DNA of 33,725 bases from a virus (IMGVR_UViG_3300009082_000043:1-33725); one strand, 5' to 3'; counted from the first letter of the stretch, positions 16,099-24,075 are shown. Program-made: numbers and translations. The notes: generated by a model from the letters alone, not told the origin.

Positions 16099-16926
16099 TT
16101 ATATTTTTCCTGCTTCTCTTGCTTGACTTATAAGAATAGCTCTATGCATTTCCTCTGCTTCTTTTTTTGTAGGAAAACACTTTATAACTGTACCCGGTTC
16201 CTTATCAGTAGTACTTCCAGGTTTTTTAGGGTGAGCATGCACTACACACCATTTATTACCTCTTTTAACTACTCTCTTACTAATTTCATCCTTTTCAAAA
16301 ATAGGACCGCATATTACCTGATACTCTTCCCCATTTGGGTCTATTCTAAAGTGAATACCTTTTTCAGTTTCTATTGTTTCCTCAGAAGGGGATACTTCTC
16401 CTACCTTTTCAGGTTCAATTTCTTTTTTTGAAGTAGGAAGAACAATTGGGCCTCTTCCTATACAAGGACGATGATACCACTTTCCTTCTTTATCTTGATA
16501 TAATTCTTTCTCTCCAATTTCCTTCTCACAATAAGGACAAATCCATGTCTCCTTAGATTCAGAATCTTCTACTACTCTGACTTTCTTTCCTCCTAATTCC
16601 TCTTCCTCTTTTTCTTTAGCAAGTCTCTCCTGTTCTTCCTTTCGTCTAGCTATAGAAATTTCCTTGTCTTCTTTTTCTTCTTGACTACGGGTGATTTCGC
16701 CATTTTTCATATTTTGAATGTTTTGAGAAACTATATTAGTATTTGTTTTTCCTTCACTAATTTTTTTCATACATTCAGTTACGCAGTCATCCACATCTTC
16801 ACAACAATTTCCTCTTGCTTCTAGTTTAACTCTGCAGTTACTTAATGAACCACAATAACCATCATACCAACCGTATTCTCCAAAATGACTTATTCCCTTC
16901 TTATCTACACATGAATCTCTATTCAT
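16099..16926 (-). CDS. Cys-rich, coiled-coil, Zn-finger virion-cluster protein
   Basis: A 275-residue mosaic. Residues 1-55 hold seven Cys (6, 25, 31, 41, 42, 48, 52) around GEYGWYDGYCG and CCEDVDDC, vaguely like a phospholipase A2 core but with Val where the catalytic His would be. Residues 75-115 are a highly charged coiled coil. Residues 127-160 form a likely zinc site (Cys130, Cys133, His152, Cys155). Residues about 205-265 carry NKWCVVHAHPKKPG and VIKCFPTKKEAEEMHRAI, a module seen appended to phage structural proteins. It directly precedes the ADP-ribosyltransferase gene; the two may act together. Function unknown. Confidence 0.6.
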   Translation of the reverse strand: MNRDSCVDKKGISHFGEYGWYDGYCGSLSNCRVKLEARGNCCEDVDDCVTECMKKISEGKTNTNIVSQNIQNMKNGEITRSQEEKEDKEISIARRKEEQERLAKEKEEEELGGKKVRVVEDSESKETWICPYCEKEIGEKELYQDKEGKWYHRPCIGRGPIVLPTSKKEIEPEKVGEVSPSEETIETEKGIHFRIDPNGEEYQVICGPIFEKDEISKRVVKRGNKWCVVHAHPKKPGSTTDKEPGTVIKCFPTKKEAEEMHRAILISQAREAGKI

Positions 16927-17065
16927 TTCTTATCTCCTTTTTAACTAAATTAAACTTTTCTGCTAAAATTTGAATGATTTTATCTTTTTCTTTTGAGGTT
17001 AATTCAGAAAATGTTTTATCAAATAATTTTTCTTTAAAATTAGGATTTTTAGTACGTTTTATCAT
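16919..17065 (-). CDS. Small Lys-rich protein
   Basis: A 48-residue gene found by reading the gap: ATG at 17065, TAG at 16921-16919. It is mostly helical and very basic (MIKRTKNPNFKEKLFDK, then ELTSKEKDKIIQILAEKF). Its 3' end overlaps the next start by 8 bp and supplies that gene's AAGGAG site, typical of real packed genes. The ribosome binding site is weak (TGGAA). Function unknown. Confidence 0.5.
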   Translation of the reverse strand: MIKRTKNPNFKEKLFDKTFSELTSKEKDKIIQILAEKFNLVKKEIRNE

Positions 17066-17069
17066 AATA

Positions 17070-20000
17070 TTATTTCCAGTTCAATGCAGAAGCATGTATT
17101 TTTAATTGTTTAGAGTTATGGGTAGTTAATTTATATTTCATATCTGTATCACTATCCTGTTCACTTAAATCAAATTCTGCGGTTAAAATACGTTTAGATG
17201 AATCAAAATCTCCCAAGTCTGATAGAGTACCCTGTTCCCAATTTGTTCCATCATCTCGTGTGACCCATGCTTTTAAATCTGTATTTAAAGTAATAGAATC
17301 TACATCTTCTTCCAGAATTACCATTCGGGCATCATCTGGTTCGGTCTCAGCTACAAAAGTATCTGAAATCAAAGTCATACTTTCTACCCCCAAACCATGT
17401 TCTGCTGTTGGAGCAGTAAAACCCGAAGTCCAATAAGCTGTTCCTTTCAGTATTCTAATTTCATCTAACCAACCATTAAACCAACGAGTTACTGGATTAT
17501 ATGTTGTTTTACCAATTATCAAAGGTTGACTTAAATTACCCAAAGTTCCAAAAGCTTGATGTTGTGTTACTGTTTGAGAAACACCATCTATAAACATATA
17601 ACAAGTTGAGCCACTCCTAACAACCGCAACATGATACCAAGTACCCGTGGAGGGTGTCCAAGAACAAGAAAAATAACCTCTATAACCTCCATTATCATAA
17701 GCATAAAAATATAATTTATTTTCACTACCCAATTGTATAACCCAAAAATTATCGCCACTTCCATCTGATTGACCTATTAAATCATAATATTCTCCCGGGA
17801 GGGCATTAAATCTAATCTGAAAATCTATAGTAAAATTTCCCGACCCAAAAGTCCAATCATCAGAATCGGGTACACTTAAATAATCCCCATTACCATCAAA
17901 CAACACAGAGGCTCCTCCAAACTTGCTCTGAGCGGTATCAATTTGAGCATTTCCATTTGCTGTTACAGTATGTTCATAAGTAGAATCATCTGTAATTGTT
18001 GTACTTCCATCAGTGCCATTACCATGCAATAATAATACTGTATCAGTATTAACATAAGGTGAATAAAAATCTCCACTAGAATCATACACCTCGTTCGTAC
18101 TTGACGTGGTATCTATTCCACTTTCATCTTCATATTCATCTACAATACCATCTACCATATTAAAATACACTAAAGAATTTTGAATAGCTAATCTAAAGGC
18201 ATTTAAGATTATATTTGCCTGCATTTTAACTAAATCTAATGGTGTAAAACTTCTTGTTCCATCGTCAAGAGATTCTGCCTTATCTACCCTTCCATCCTCG
18301 TCAGTGTCATAGGTAGCCTTTGTCATATCACCCGAACCAGCACCACCAGAAGAAACACCAAAATTATACCAGTTTGTTCCATCATTTGTATATTGCCAAG
18401 CATTTGCTGAACTGTTGTATCTTATTTTGGGTTCACTTGCATCCCCATTATGTGCGGTAATAGTTTTTGTAGTATCTGTACCATCACCGACAGCGAAATC
18501 ATTACCACTTGTACCGGTGTCGGTATTTTGAGAGTGCTTTTTAGAAACCGCGTCGCTTACTCCCGATTTAGCAATACTGCTATCTGCGGGTAAACCATTG
18601 GAATCTGCAGAAATTAAATTATTTTCCACAATTGACGAACTATGGTCACTAGCAGAATTTAATGCATGTGACCTATCATGAGCTTTATTAACGGCATCAG
18701 TAGTGTTTAAATTGGGTACATTACTTAAACCAACATCATCTTTATCTACACCGTGAGGATTACTTGTAGAATCTATGTGAGATTTGATTTGTGCTGCCGA
18801 TTTTGAATTACCTGCACCATCATCTACTGCCTCTGCCTTATCTACTATACCATCAGCGTCAGTGTCATAGGTTGACTTTAACATATCTCCCGAACCAGTA
18901 CCTGCTTCAATGTCTGCAAAAGTGGTGCCATCATTGCTTATTTGCCAAGTATTGGTTGAAGCATTATATCTAATTTTAGGGGGATTACCATCACCGTTAT
19001 AAGCTGTAATATCTTTATTAGTATCAGTCCCATCGCCTACATTAAAATTATTCTGATTTGTTCCTGTGTCTGTATTTTGAGAGTGCTTTTTAGATACTGC
19101 ATCAGCTAAATTTGTTTCACTTTGAGTATAAGAATCTAATGTCGTCTTATTACTATGTGTATGACTATTATCTACGGCACTCTCAATTTCTTGAGCAGTA
19201 GCTGAATATGTACCATCATTGACTGCCTCAGCAACATCTACCCTACCATCATCATCAGCATCATACGTTGTTTTTAACATATCGCCAGCACCAGCTGCTG
19301 CCCCAAAATCATACCAGGTAGTCCCATCATTCGTGTATTGCCACTTATTTGTTGTAGAATTGTATCTAATCTTTGGAGGATTAGCATCCCCATTAACAGC
19401 AGTTATTGATTTATCAGTATCATTACTATCGCCTACATTAAAATTATTCTGATTTGTTCCTGTGTCTGTATTTTGAGAGTGCTTTTTAGATACTGCATCA
19501 GATGTATCTAAATTTGGAACATTTCCTAAACCAACATCAGTCTTATTTACACTATGAGGATTTCCTGATGTAGTTAATCTATGTGAGGTATTACTAGCAA
19601 CAGCAGAGTGGTCACTCCCCGTTCCTTGACTATGTGTATAAGCGGTTTTGGTTTGAGCGGCAGAAACTTCATTAGCCCCTCCTTCGTCTAATTTCGTATC
19701 TGTATTTTGAGTATGAGTTAAGGCTAATCCATCTACTATATCCTCTGCGGTGGCATAATTAACTCCATCATTAATAGCTTCTGCCTCATCAACAATACCA
19801 TCTTCGTCAGTATCGTAAACAGACTTTCTCATATCTCCGCCAATAACCCTCCAATTCGCTCCAACACTTGCTTCATCTCCCGAAGCACTAGTAGAAATAC
19901 AAATAATAAAATTACTTAAAACCACCTTCTTGCCAGAAGAACCTCCTATTTTGCCTGCAGTAGAAACTAAATAATAATCTCCCGTATCTGCTGCGGGATA

Positions 20001-20339
20001 ATTAGGATTTCCTGAACAATCAATTGTTCCCTCATAATTAGTATTTCCACCAGAACTTCCTGGAGTTAATTCTGTCCAAGACGCACCTGTAAATTTGTAA
20101 TAAGTATCTTCATCACTTACCCAACAAATCCAACCTTCTACAGGTGTTAAAAAATCCCAAGAACTACCATTATATTGAGTTACTTCGTCATCGTGACCTG
20201 TCCAGGTTCCAGATGCTGGTGAACCCACGATATACCGATTTCCCTTAGAGGGACTTCCAGGAGGAGATGTAAGGTCCTTATCTAAAACAGGTTGTTGCCA
20301 AGAATTTTTAGTTCTTACTTCTACTAAATAATCAGCCAT
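17070..20339 (-). CDS. Large tail fibre with EF-hand loops and LamG-like domain
   Basis: A 1089-residue adhesin. Residues 12-92 are a DUF2793-like module (SPPGSPSKGNRYIVG, GHDDEVTQYNGSSWDF). Residues about 165-700 hold tandem units. Four perfect 12-residue EF-hand loops (starting at 176, 360, 492 and 678, pattern D-x-D-x-D-G-x-V-D-x-A-E) alternate with KKHSQNTDTGT / DITAYNGD / PKIRYN blocks that look like fibre shaft repeats. A Leu/Asn-rich helix (700-725) then leads to a LamG/concanavalin-like domain at about 763-985 (LLLHGNGTDGS, SKFGGASVLFDGNGDYLSV, WYHVAVVRSGS, FNGWLDEIRI), likely the glycan-binding head. A final beta segment closes the protein. Calcium probably stiffens the shaft. Confidence 0.8.
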   Translation of the reverse strand: MADYLVEVRTKNSWQQPVLDKDLTSPPGSPSKGNRYIVGSPASGTWTGHDDEVTQYNGSSWDFLTPVEGWICWVSDEDTYYKFTGASWTELTPGSSGGNTNYEGTIDCSGNPNYPAADTGDYYLVSTAGKIGGSSGKKVVLSNFIICISTSASGDEASVGANWRVIGGDMRKSVYDTDEDGIVDEAEAINDGVNYATAEDIVDGLALTHTQNTDTKLDEGGANEVSAAQTKTAYTHSQGTGSDHSAVASNTSHRLTTSGNPHSVNKTDVGLGNVPNLDTSDAVSKKHSQNTDTGTNQNNFNVGDSNDTDKSITAVNGDANPPKIRYNSTTNKWQYTNDGTTWYDFGAAAGAGDMLKTTYDADDDGRVDVAEAVNDGTYSATAQEIESAVDNSHTHSNKTTLDSYTQSETNLADAVSKKHSQNTDTGTNQNNFNVGDGTDTNKDITAYNGDGNPPKIRYNASTNTWQISNDGTTFADIEAGTGSGDMLKSTYDTDADGIVDKAEAVDDGAGNSKSAAQIKSHIDSTSNPHGVDKDDVGLSNVPNLNTTDAVNKAHDRSHALNSASDHSSSIVENNLISADSNGLPADSSIAKSGVSDAVSKKHSQNTDTGTSGNDFAVGDGTDTTKTITAHNGDASEPKIRYNSSANAWQYTNDGTNWYNFGVSSGGAGSGDMTKATYDTDEDGRVDKAESLDDGTRSFTPLDLVKMQANIILNAFRLAIQNSLVYFNMVDGIVDEYEDESGIDTTSSTNEVYDSSGDFYSPYVNTDTVLLLHGNGTDGSTTITDDSTYEHTVTANGNAQIDTAQSKFGGASVLFDGNGDYLSVPDSDDWTFGSGNFTIDFQIRFNALPGEYYDLIGQSDGSGDNFWVIQLGSENKLYFYAYDNGGYRGYFSCSWTPSTGTWYHVAVVRSGSTCYMFIDGVSQTVTQHQAFGTLGNLSQPLIIGKTTYNPVTRWFNGWLDEIRILKGTAYWTSGFTAPTAEHGLGVESMTLISDTFVAETEPDDARMVILEEDVDSITLNTDLKAWVTRDDGTNWEQGTLSDLGDFDSSKRILTAEFDLSEQDSDTDMKYKLTTHNSKQLKIHASALNWK
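19032..19105. repeat. 74-bp direct repeat, copy 1 (fibre shaft)
   Basis: Identical at every base to 19428-19501, 396 bp away (132 codons, in frame), inside the large fibre gene. It encodes the KKHSQNTDTGTNQNNFNVGD block. Exact identity between protein repeats that are otherwise diverged points to recent duplication or gene conversion. Confidence 0.85.
19428..19501. repeat. 74-bp direct repeat, copy 2 (fibre shaft)
   Basis: Second identical copy of 19032-19105. A recombination between the two would remove or add one 132-residue shaft unit without breaking the frame, so fibre length could vary. Confidence 0.85.
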
Positions 20340-20342
20340 AAC

Positions 20343-21350
20343 TTATTTCTCACTTAGTAATTCGTTAATACGGTTATTTGTGGTTTGTTGATTAAAAATA
20401 CAATACTTTTCTAAATACCAATATAACCATTTATCTTGTTTTTCACTATTAAACCAACCTTTTACATTAATTGCTCTAATTAAATCAGATAGGTGTCTTA
20501 AGTCATAGGTCACCCAATGATATTCAGGATAACCCCAAGAAATAATTGGCTTGTGATGCATCATTGCTTCTATTCCACTACCACTATTAGCCAATACTAC
20601 ACAATATGCCTTCTCTAAAAAATCGTGAATATTTACTTTTCCAATAAAAATCTTTACTTTCTTGTCAATTTTTGCAAGTCTTTCTCCAACTGCTTTTGAG
20701 AAATTGTTATTACTTGCAAATTCTCCATCCATATATGGGTGTAACTTTACAACAATAGTACGTGTATCTATTCTTGCTAATTCTCTCACTATTCCTTCTA
20801 ACTTTTCAACATAATTGCCAAAATCGTATCTCTTGACTACCTCATCACCCACACATTGTCCTAGTACTAAATAATAATTCTCAAACTCTACTTCAATATC
20901 AGAAGGTTTATAATAATTTCCCCATTTGTTTTCTTTTGCAGTAATCCATTCTACTACTTTCGTATCAAAAAAATGTTCTACTTTAGAACTATTATAATTT
21001 TCAAAATCTGGTTTTTGGTACGCTATGGAGGAAAATGGTCCATATCCTAAAATATCTAATGTAGCATAATCTTTTGTAGGAACAGTAGGTTTTAAAAATA
21101 AATTTAATTTACTGGGTAAAATATCTCCAGTTAAATGAGAAATATCTGCGTGATTGTAAATCACTACATCCATATTAGTATGTATTTGCCAATTATAAAT
21201 TTGACAGTTTAATCCTTCACATACAAACTTAGGATGCTTATAAATCTCAAACCCATTTTCCTCCATAGCGTGAGTAATCCACATTACATGGCTCTTCCAT
21301 GATTCCTTCATATCAGGAAATTTGTAAGGCCAAAATAGAATCTTCTTCAT
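20343..21350 (-). CDS. Capsule-type glycosyltransferase (GT-B, KpsS/KpsC-like)
   Basis: A 335-residue GT-B-like enzyme. The C-terminal half has TIVVKLHPYMDGE near 197-210 and VLANSGSGIEAMMHHKPIIS near 253-272, followed by a Trp/Tyr-rich WGYPEYHWVTYDL. These are the typical nucleotide-sugar-binding signatures of the capsule synthesis family (pfam Capsule_synth; KpsS/KpsC transfer Kdo) and of related GT-B enzymes. The N-terminus (KKILFWPYKFPDMKESW) begins a Rossmann fold. It has AAGGATAG before its ATG and stands between two fibre genes. It might alter host surface glycans or glycosylate the fibre; substrate unknown. Confidence 0.6.
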   Translation of the reverse strand: MKKILFWPYKFPDMKESWKSHVMWITHAMEENGFEIYKHPKFVCEGLNCQIYNWQIHTNMDVVIYNHADISHLTGDILPSKLNLFLKPTVPTKDYATLDILGYGPFSSIAYQKPDFENYNSSKVEHFFDTKVVEWITAKENKWGNYYKPSDIEVEFENYYLVLGQCVGDEVVKRYDFGNYVEKLEGIVRELARIDTRTIVVKLHPYMDGEFASNNNFSKAVGERLAKIDKKVKIFIGKVNIHDFLEKAYCVVLANSGSGIEAMMHHKPIISWGYPEYHWVTYDLRHLSDLIRAINVKGWFNSEKQDKWLYWYLEKYCIFNQQTTNNRINELLSEK

Positions 21351-21363
21351 GTACTATCCTTGC

Positions 21364-21840
21364 TTAAAGAGAGATAATAATACACTTGTAATCTGCATCA
21401 TACGTCTGATTTACAGGTCCAGTAGGTCCCTGAGGTCCAGTAGGTCCCTGAGCACCCGTAGGTCCTTGAGGTCCGGTAGCACCTGTTGCACCTGTTGCAC
21501 CTGTAGGTCCTTGAGGTCCGGTAGGTCCTTGCGCACCCGTAGGTCCAGTGGGTCCTTGCTGACCCAAATATTCGGACCAAGCAGAACCATCATACTTATA
21601 AAACTTGTTTTCGTCTTCAATCCAACAAATCCAACCTTCAGAGGCAACCACGAACTGCCAAGCAGCGCCATCATAATAGGTTATCTTGTTGTCATGACCT
21701 GACCAATCGCCAGTAGCGCTGCCCCCTACAATATACCTATCTCCCTTGGCGGGACTCCCTGGGGGTGATGTAAGGTCCTTGTCTTTGACAGGCTGCTGCC
21801 ACGCAAACTGGTCTAAAATTGGAATACGATAATCTGGCAT
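21364..21840 (-). CDS. Collagen-like short fibre with DUF2793-like head
   Basis: A 158-residue protein. Residues 10-91 are a DUF2793-like module very close to the start of the 1089-residue fibre (same SPPGSP / RYIVGG / [11 protein letters not shown] order). Residues 93-143 are 17 uninterrupted Gly-X-Y triplets rich in Pro-Thr, which should form a collagen triple helix. The last 13 residues ([15 protein letters not shown] region) match the C-terminus of the next protein downstream. A strong AGGAGGAGAAGG site precedes the ATG. The gene looks more GC-rich than its neighbours. Likely a trimeric fibre or adsorption rod. Confidence 0.75.
   Translation of the reverse strand: MPDYRIPILDQFAWQQPVKDKDLTSPPGSPAKGDRYIVGGSATGDWSGHDNKITYYDGAAWQFVVASEGWICWIEDENKFYKYDGSAWSEYLGQQGPTGPTGAQGPTGPQGPTGATGATGATGPQGPTGAQGPTGPQGPTGPVNQTYDADYKCIIISL
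21412..21564 (-). repeat. Collagen-like Gly-X-Y repeat array
   Basis: 17 near-identical 9-nt units (GGT CCT/GCA/CAA-type codons) encoding Gly-Pro-Thr, Gly-Ala-Thr, Gly-Pro-Gln and Gly-Ala-Gln triplets. Low complexity keeps all frames open, so open frames here on either strand are not evidence of genes. Unit number is likely to vary by slippage. Confidence 0.9.
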
Positions 21841-21858
21841 TTCCTTCTCCTCCTATTG

Positions 21859-22317
21859 TTAAGGTCCAACTATGTAACAAGAATAATCTGCATCGTATGT
21901 CAATGAATGACGCTTATCTACTGCATCCTTTATATCAGCAGCAGAAGCAGAATTTCCTGCACCATCATCTATTGATTCTGCTTTGTCTACTATACCATCA
22001 TCATCGGTATCGTAAACGGATTTTAACATATCCCCTACTCCTACCTCACTACCACTAATTCTAAAAGCTACAAATCCTTTCAATAAACATAGAATGCTAC
22101 CTGAACTAGTAGCTTTTACCCTAATTTTTTTGCAACTTGTAAATCTGAACAGTGTAGTCTCTGATGAAAAAATGCTAGTACCCCAACCACCCTCTAAATA
22201 TTCCTGAACTTCTATAGACAGTACTCCACAATCAAGTTGCCAATATAAAATGTCAAAAGTAGGTGCAATTTCTAGCCAATCAGTAGTTACGGAAATTGTA
22301 GAATTGTATATTCGCAT
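21859..22317 (-). CDS. Fibre accessory protein with one EF-hand loop
   Basis: A 152-residue protein. Residues 1-90 form a beta domain with three Cys (TDWLEIAPTFDILYWQLDCG, then FRFTSCKKIRVKA, then LCLLKGFVAF). Residues 97-135 are a copy of the large fibre's repeat: an ideal EF-hand loop at 103-114 followed by DDGAGNSASAADI. The C-terminus ends in LTYDADYSCYIVGP, shared with the collagen-like protein. It is a likely tail fibre component or adaptor. No Shine-Dalgarno is seen; the gene starts 3 nt after the upstream stop. Confidence 0.6.
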   Translation of the reverse strand: MRIYNSTISVTTDWLEIAPTFDILYWQLDCGVLSIEVQEYLEGGWGTSIFSSETTLFRFTSCKKIRVKATSSGSILCLLKGFVAFRISGSEVGVGDMLKSVYDTDDDGIVDKAESIDDGAGNSASAADIKDAVDKRHSLTYDADYSCYIVGP

Positions 22318-22319
22318 AT

Positions 22320-22499
22320 TTAATCAATATACTTGACAATAACGTAATCGGGATCCAAGTTTGTTACCTTTTTAGTATTAACAAAAGCCACAAAAAGTTC
22401 ACCATTAACTGAAAGTTTTAATCCATCTTTTCCACTCTTGAACGTCTTTTTCCATATTACTCCTACGTTCTCAGTGACTTTCTTTTTCTGTTCAGACAT
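22320..22499 (-). CDS. Hypothetical small basic protein
   Basis: A 59-residue gene read from the gap, ATG at 22499, TAA at 22322-22320. The text (QKKKVTENVGVIWKKTF, then GLKLSVNGELFVAFVNTKK, then DYVIVKYID) suggests a small beta protein. It overlaps the upstream gene by 8 bp and ends 3 nt before the next ATG. Function unknown. Confidence 0.6.
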   Translation of the reverse strand: MSEQKKKVTENVGVIWKKTFKSGKDGLKLSVNGELFVAFVNTKKVTNLDPDYVIVKYID

Positions 22500-22683
22500 C
22501 TTCTTTTCCTTTCTCTTCTTCTATTATAATTTTTAAAATATTTAAAGTTTCATTGCACTCAAATCTAGTAATATATTTCTTGTCAAAATAAAGTCTACCC
22601 CCATCAGTACGTATTATGATTTGAGGCTTATAAGTACCATAGTTTATGTCAGAACTAGAATTTTTTACGAAAATACAATCCAT
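22492..22683 (-). CDS. Hypothetical small beta protein
   Basis: A 63-residue protein. A GTG at 22698 gives a longer form, but AGAGGA lies 6 nt before the ATG at 22683, so that start is chosen. The sequence (YKPQIIIRTDGGRLYFDKKY, then LNILKIIIEEEKG) is alternating hydrophobic and charged, as in a small beta sheet. No family is recognised; it lies between lysis-type and fibre genes. Confidence 0.5.
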   Translation of the reverse strand: MDCIFVKNSSSDINYGTYKPQIIIRTDGGRLYFDKKYITRFECNETLNILKIIIEEEKGKEDV

Positions 22684-22698
22684 TGTAAATCCTCTCAC

Positions 22699-22965
22699 CT
22701 ATTCAGTTCCGCCTTTAGTCATAAATACACTAGTAAATTTCCATATAGCAGTACCTATACCCGCTATCCAAGAACAAATCTGCAATACTCTCATAAAAAA
22801 TCCAACTGCTTTTTTTACTCCACTTATTTCAATCTCTATTGATGTTAATCTATCGCGTATTTCAGAATTTACTTTCTGCTGTTCCTTGATAGACTCATCA
22901 AGTCTAATCATTAAATCTTCTAGTATTAAATTAGTTGTACCCTTTGATTGTCTAGGTTGGGGCAT
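22699..22965 (-). CDS. Holin-like / XhlA-like one-TM protein
   Basis: An 88-residue protein: a coiled coil at about 15-48 (LIRLDESIKEQQKV-type heptads) and then one membrane helix at about 54-80 (GFFMRVLQICSWIAGIGTAI) with a short polar tail. This is the plan of haemolysin XhlA-type and other small holin-like phage proteins. It adjoins the C39-like peptidase gene, consistent with a lysis cluster. Tail-membrane accessory is the alternative. Confidence 0.5.
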   Translation of the reverse strand: MPQPRQSKGTTNLILEDLMIRLDESIKEQQKVNSEIRDRLTSIEIEISGVKKAVGFFMRVLQICSWIAGIGTAIWKFTSVFMTKGGTE

Positions 22966-22967
22966 GA

Positions 22968-23384
22968 CTATTTCTCCTTAGAAGTGATAATCAATAAATC
23001 TACTACTTCTCGCTGTATCCACTCGAAAGTAGCTCTATTTCGTCTGCCGGTGTAAGGGTCGATATAAATGAACTTATCTCCTACCTTACCTATTAATAAC
23101 ATAAAATGATTACGTTGACCTAAAATAATAGGTCTTCCTTTTATAATCTTCTCAACATCGCGTAATCTTTTTATCTTGACCACTTCTATGTTAAATCGCC
23201 TTAAATATCTAATGATATCGCTGGGATAACATCCTTTTCTATCAATAACTCTCAAATCCTTGCCAATATCCTCTTGCAATATATTCGTATATCCATAAAA
23301 CTTAAGTATCATTTCAATACATGCAGGACCACAGTGCATAGTTTTTTGTTTGATACCTGCAATAGAGAGAAGAATATTTGCCAT
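22968..23384 (-). CDS. C39-like cysteine peptidase
   Basis: A 138-residue protein with the papain-like C39 core: Gln13 and Cys18 in KQKTMHCGPACIEMI, His93 in RNHFMLLIG, and Asp109 in YIDPYTGRR. The usual order (Gln, Cys, His, Asp) is intact. C39 domains cut leader peptides at double-Gly sites or hydrolyse peptide bonds more generally. Here no transporter is fused. The start is taken as ATG at 23384 because GAAGG lies 5 nt upstream; a TTG at 23396 would add four residues. Position beside a holin-like gene suggests lysis or virion-entry use, but anti-host proteolysis is equally open. Confidence 0.7.
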   Translation of the reverse strand: MANILLSIAGIKQKTMHCGPACIEMILKFYGYTNILQEDIGKDLRVIDRKGCYPSDIIRYLRRFNIEVVKIKRLRDVEKIIKGRPIILGQRNHFMLLIGKVGDKFIYIDPYTGRRNRATFEWIQREVVDLLIITSKEK

Positions 23385-23445
23385 AGTAGCCTTCAAGATA
23401 TCTCTAAATTAAAACACGTAAAAGCTTAAAAGTTTTAATTTAATT

Positions 23446-23886
23446 TTATTTCACTAAAAATGAAATATAGACACATAGGCTCGACAAAAGGAAAGCAAAC
23501 CAATAACAGGTCGGAAATGGTCCAAACCAGTCTCTATGCCAACTGACATCTCTACTAATAAATTTACTTAAAGTATATGCGGGATTGAGAATAAACCACA
23601 AAATATCTTCTACTACTAAATACGTGAATAAGGTAGCGAAAGTTAGACACTCAGAGGAAATTGACCAAACGGTAAAAAAATATGGACTGTGGAATCCTAA
23701 TCCTAACATAATAAACATCCAAAAGTGGTACCCTGTAAGGGGTTTACCTCCTAGCAGTACCCTCCAAATAGGATTTCTACGCCAAGTAGGTAACTTACAC
23801 GCCCATCCATCACTTCCTTCTATTTCAATTTCCCATAAAGCGTGGCACCCTGCTAATACTAAAAGAAAGATACCTATTCTCCACAT
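23446..23886 (-). CDS. Polytopic membrane protein
   Basis: A 146-residue protein with about four membrane segments (roughly 3-20, 52-75, 78-98 and 124-144), very rich in Trp and Phe. The motifs WEIEIEGSDGWACKLPTWR, GKPLTGYHFWMF and EDILWFILNPAY look conserved and recur in bacterial proteins of unknown function. Such a protein in a phage suggests an auxiliary or envelope-active gene. No function can be assigned. Confidence 0.65.
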   Translation of the reverse strand: MWRIGIFLLVLAGCHALWEIEIEGSDGWACKLPTWRRNPIWRVLLGGKPLTGYHFWMFIMLGLGFHSPYFFTVWSISSECLTFATLFTYLVVEDILWFILNPAYTLSKFISRDVSWHRDWFGPFPTCYWFAFLLSSLCVYISFLVK

Positions 23887-23895
23887 AGCGTGTCC

Positions 23896-24075
23896 TTATT
23901 TAACAGTATCTCCATCCCAGCACATTCCATTGACAATGTGATATACCATATTGTCGTAAATCTTTCCGGTACCCTTGCAGCTTTTACAGGAAGGTGTTGG
24001 AGTTCCTTCTGGACAGCAACATCCACACTTTTTTTCAATAATTTTTGTAATAATCTCTAACTTATTTTCAGGCAT
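23896..24075 (-). CDS. Small Cys-rich protein with DnaJ-type CxxCxGxG motif
   Basis: A 59-residue gene read from the gap, ATG at 24075, TAA at 23898-23896. It has a CGCCCPEG cluster (Cys17-21) and CKSCKGTGKIY (Cys30, Cys33), the DnaJ-type zinc motif, plus Cys52. It probably binds zinc and may be a small adaptor. It lies between the pyruvyltransferase-like and membrane protein genes. Confidence 0.65.
   Translation of the reverse strand: MPENKLEIITKIIEKKCGCCCPEGTPTPSCKSCKGTGKIYDNMVYHIVNGMCWDGDTVK

Noticed and set aside
21349-21702. Open frames on the plus strand and in other minus frames across the collagen array
   Set aside because: They are low-complexity shadows of the Gly-X-Y repeat, with Ser/Arg/Cys-rich nonsense text and no ribosome binding sites.
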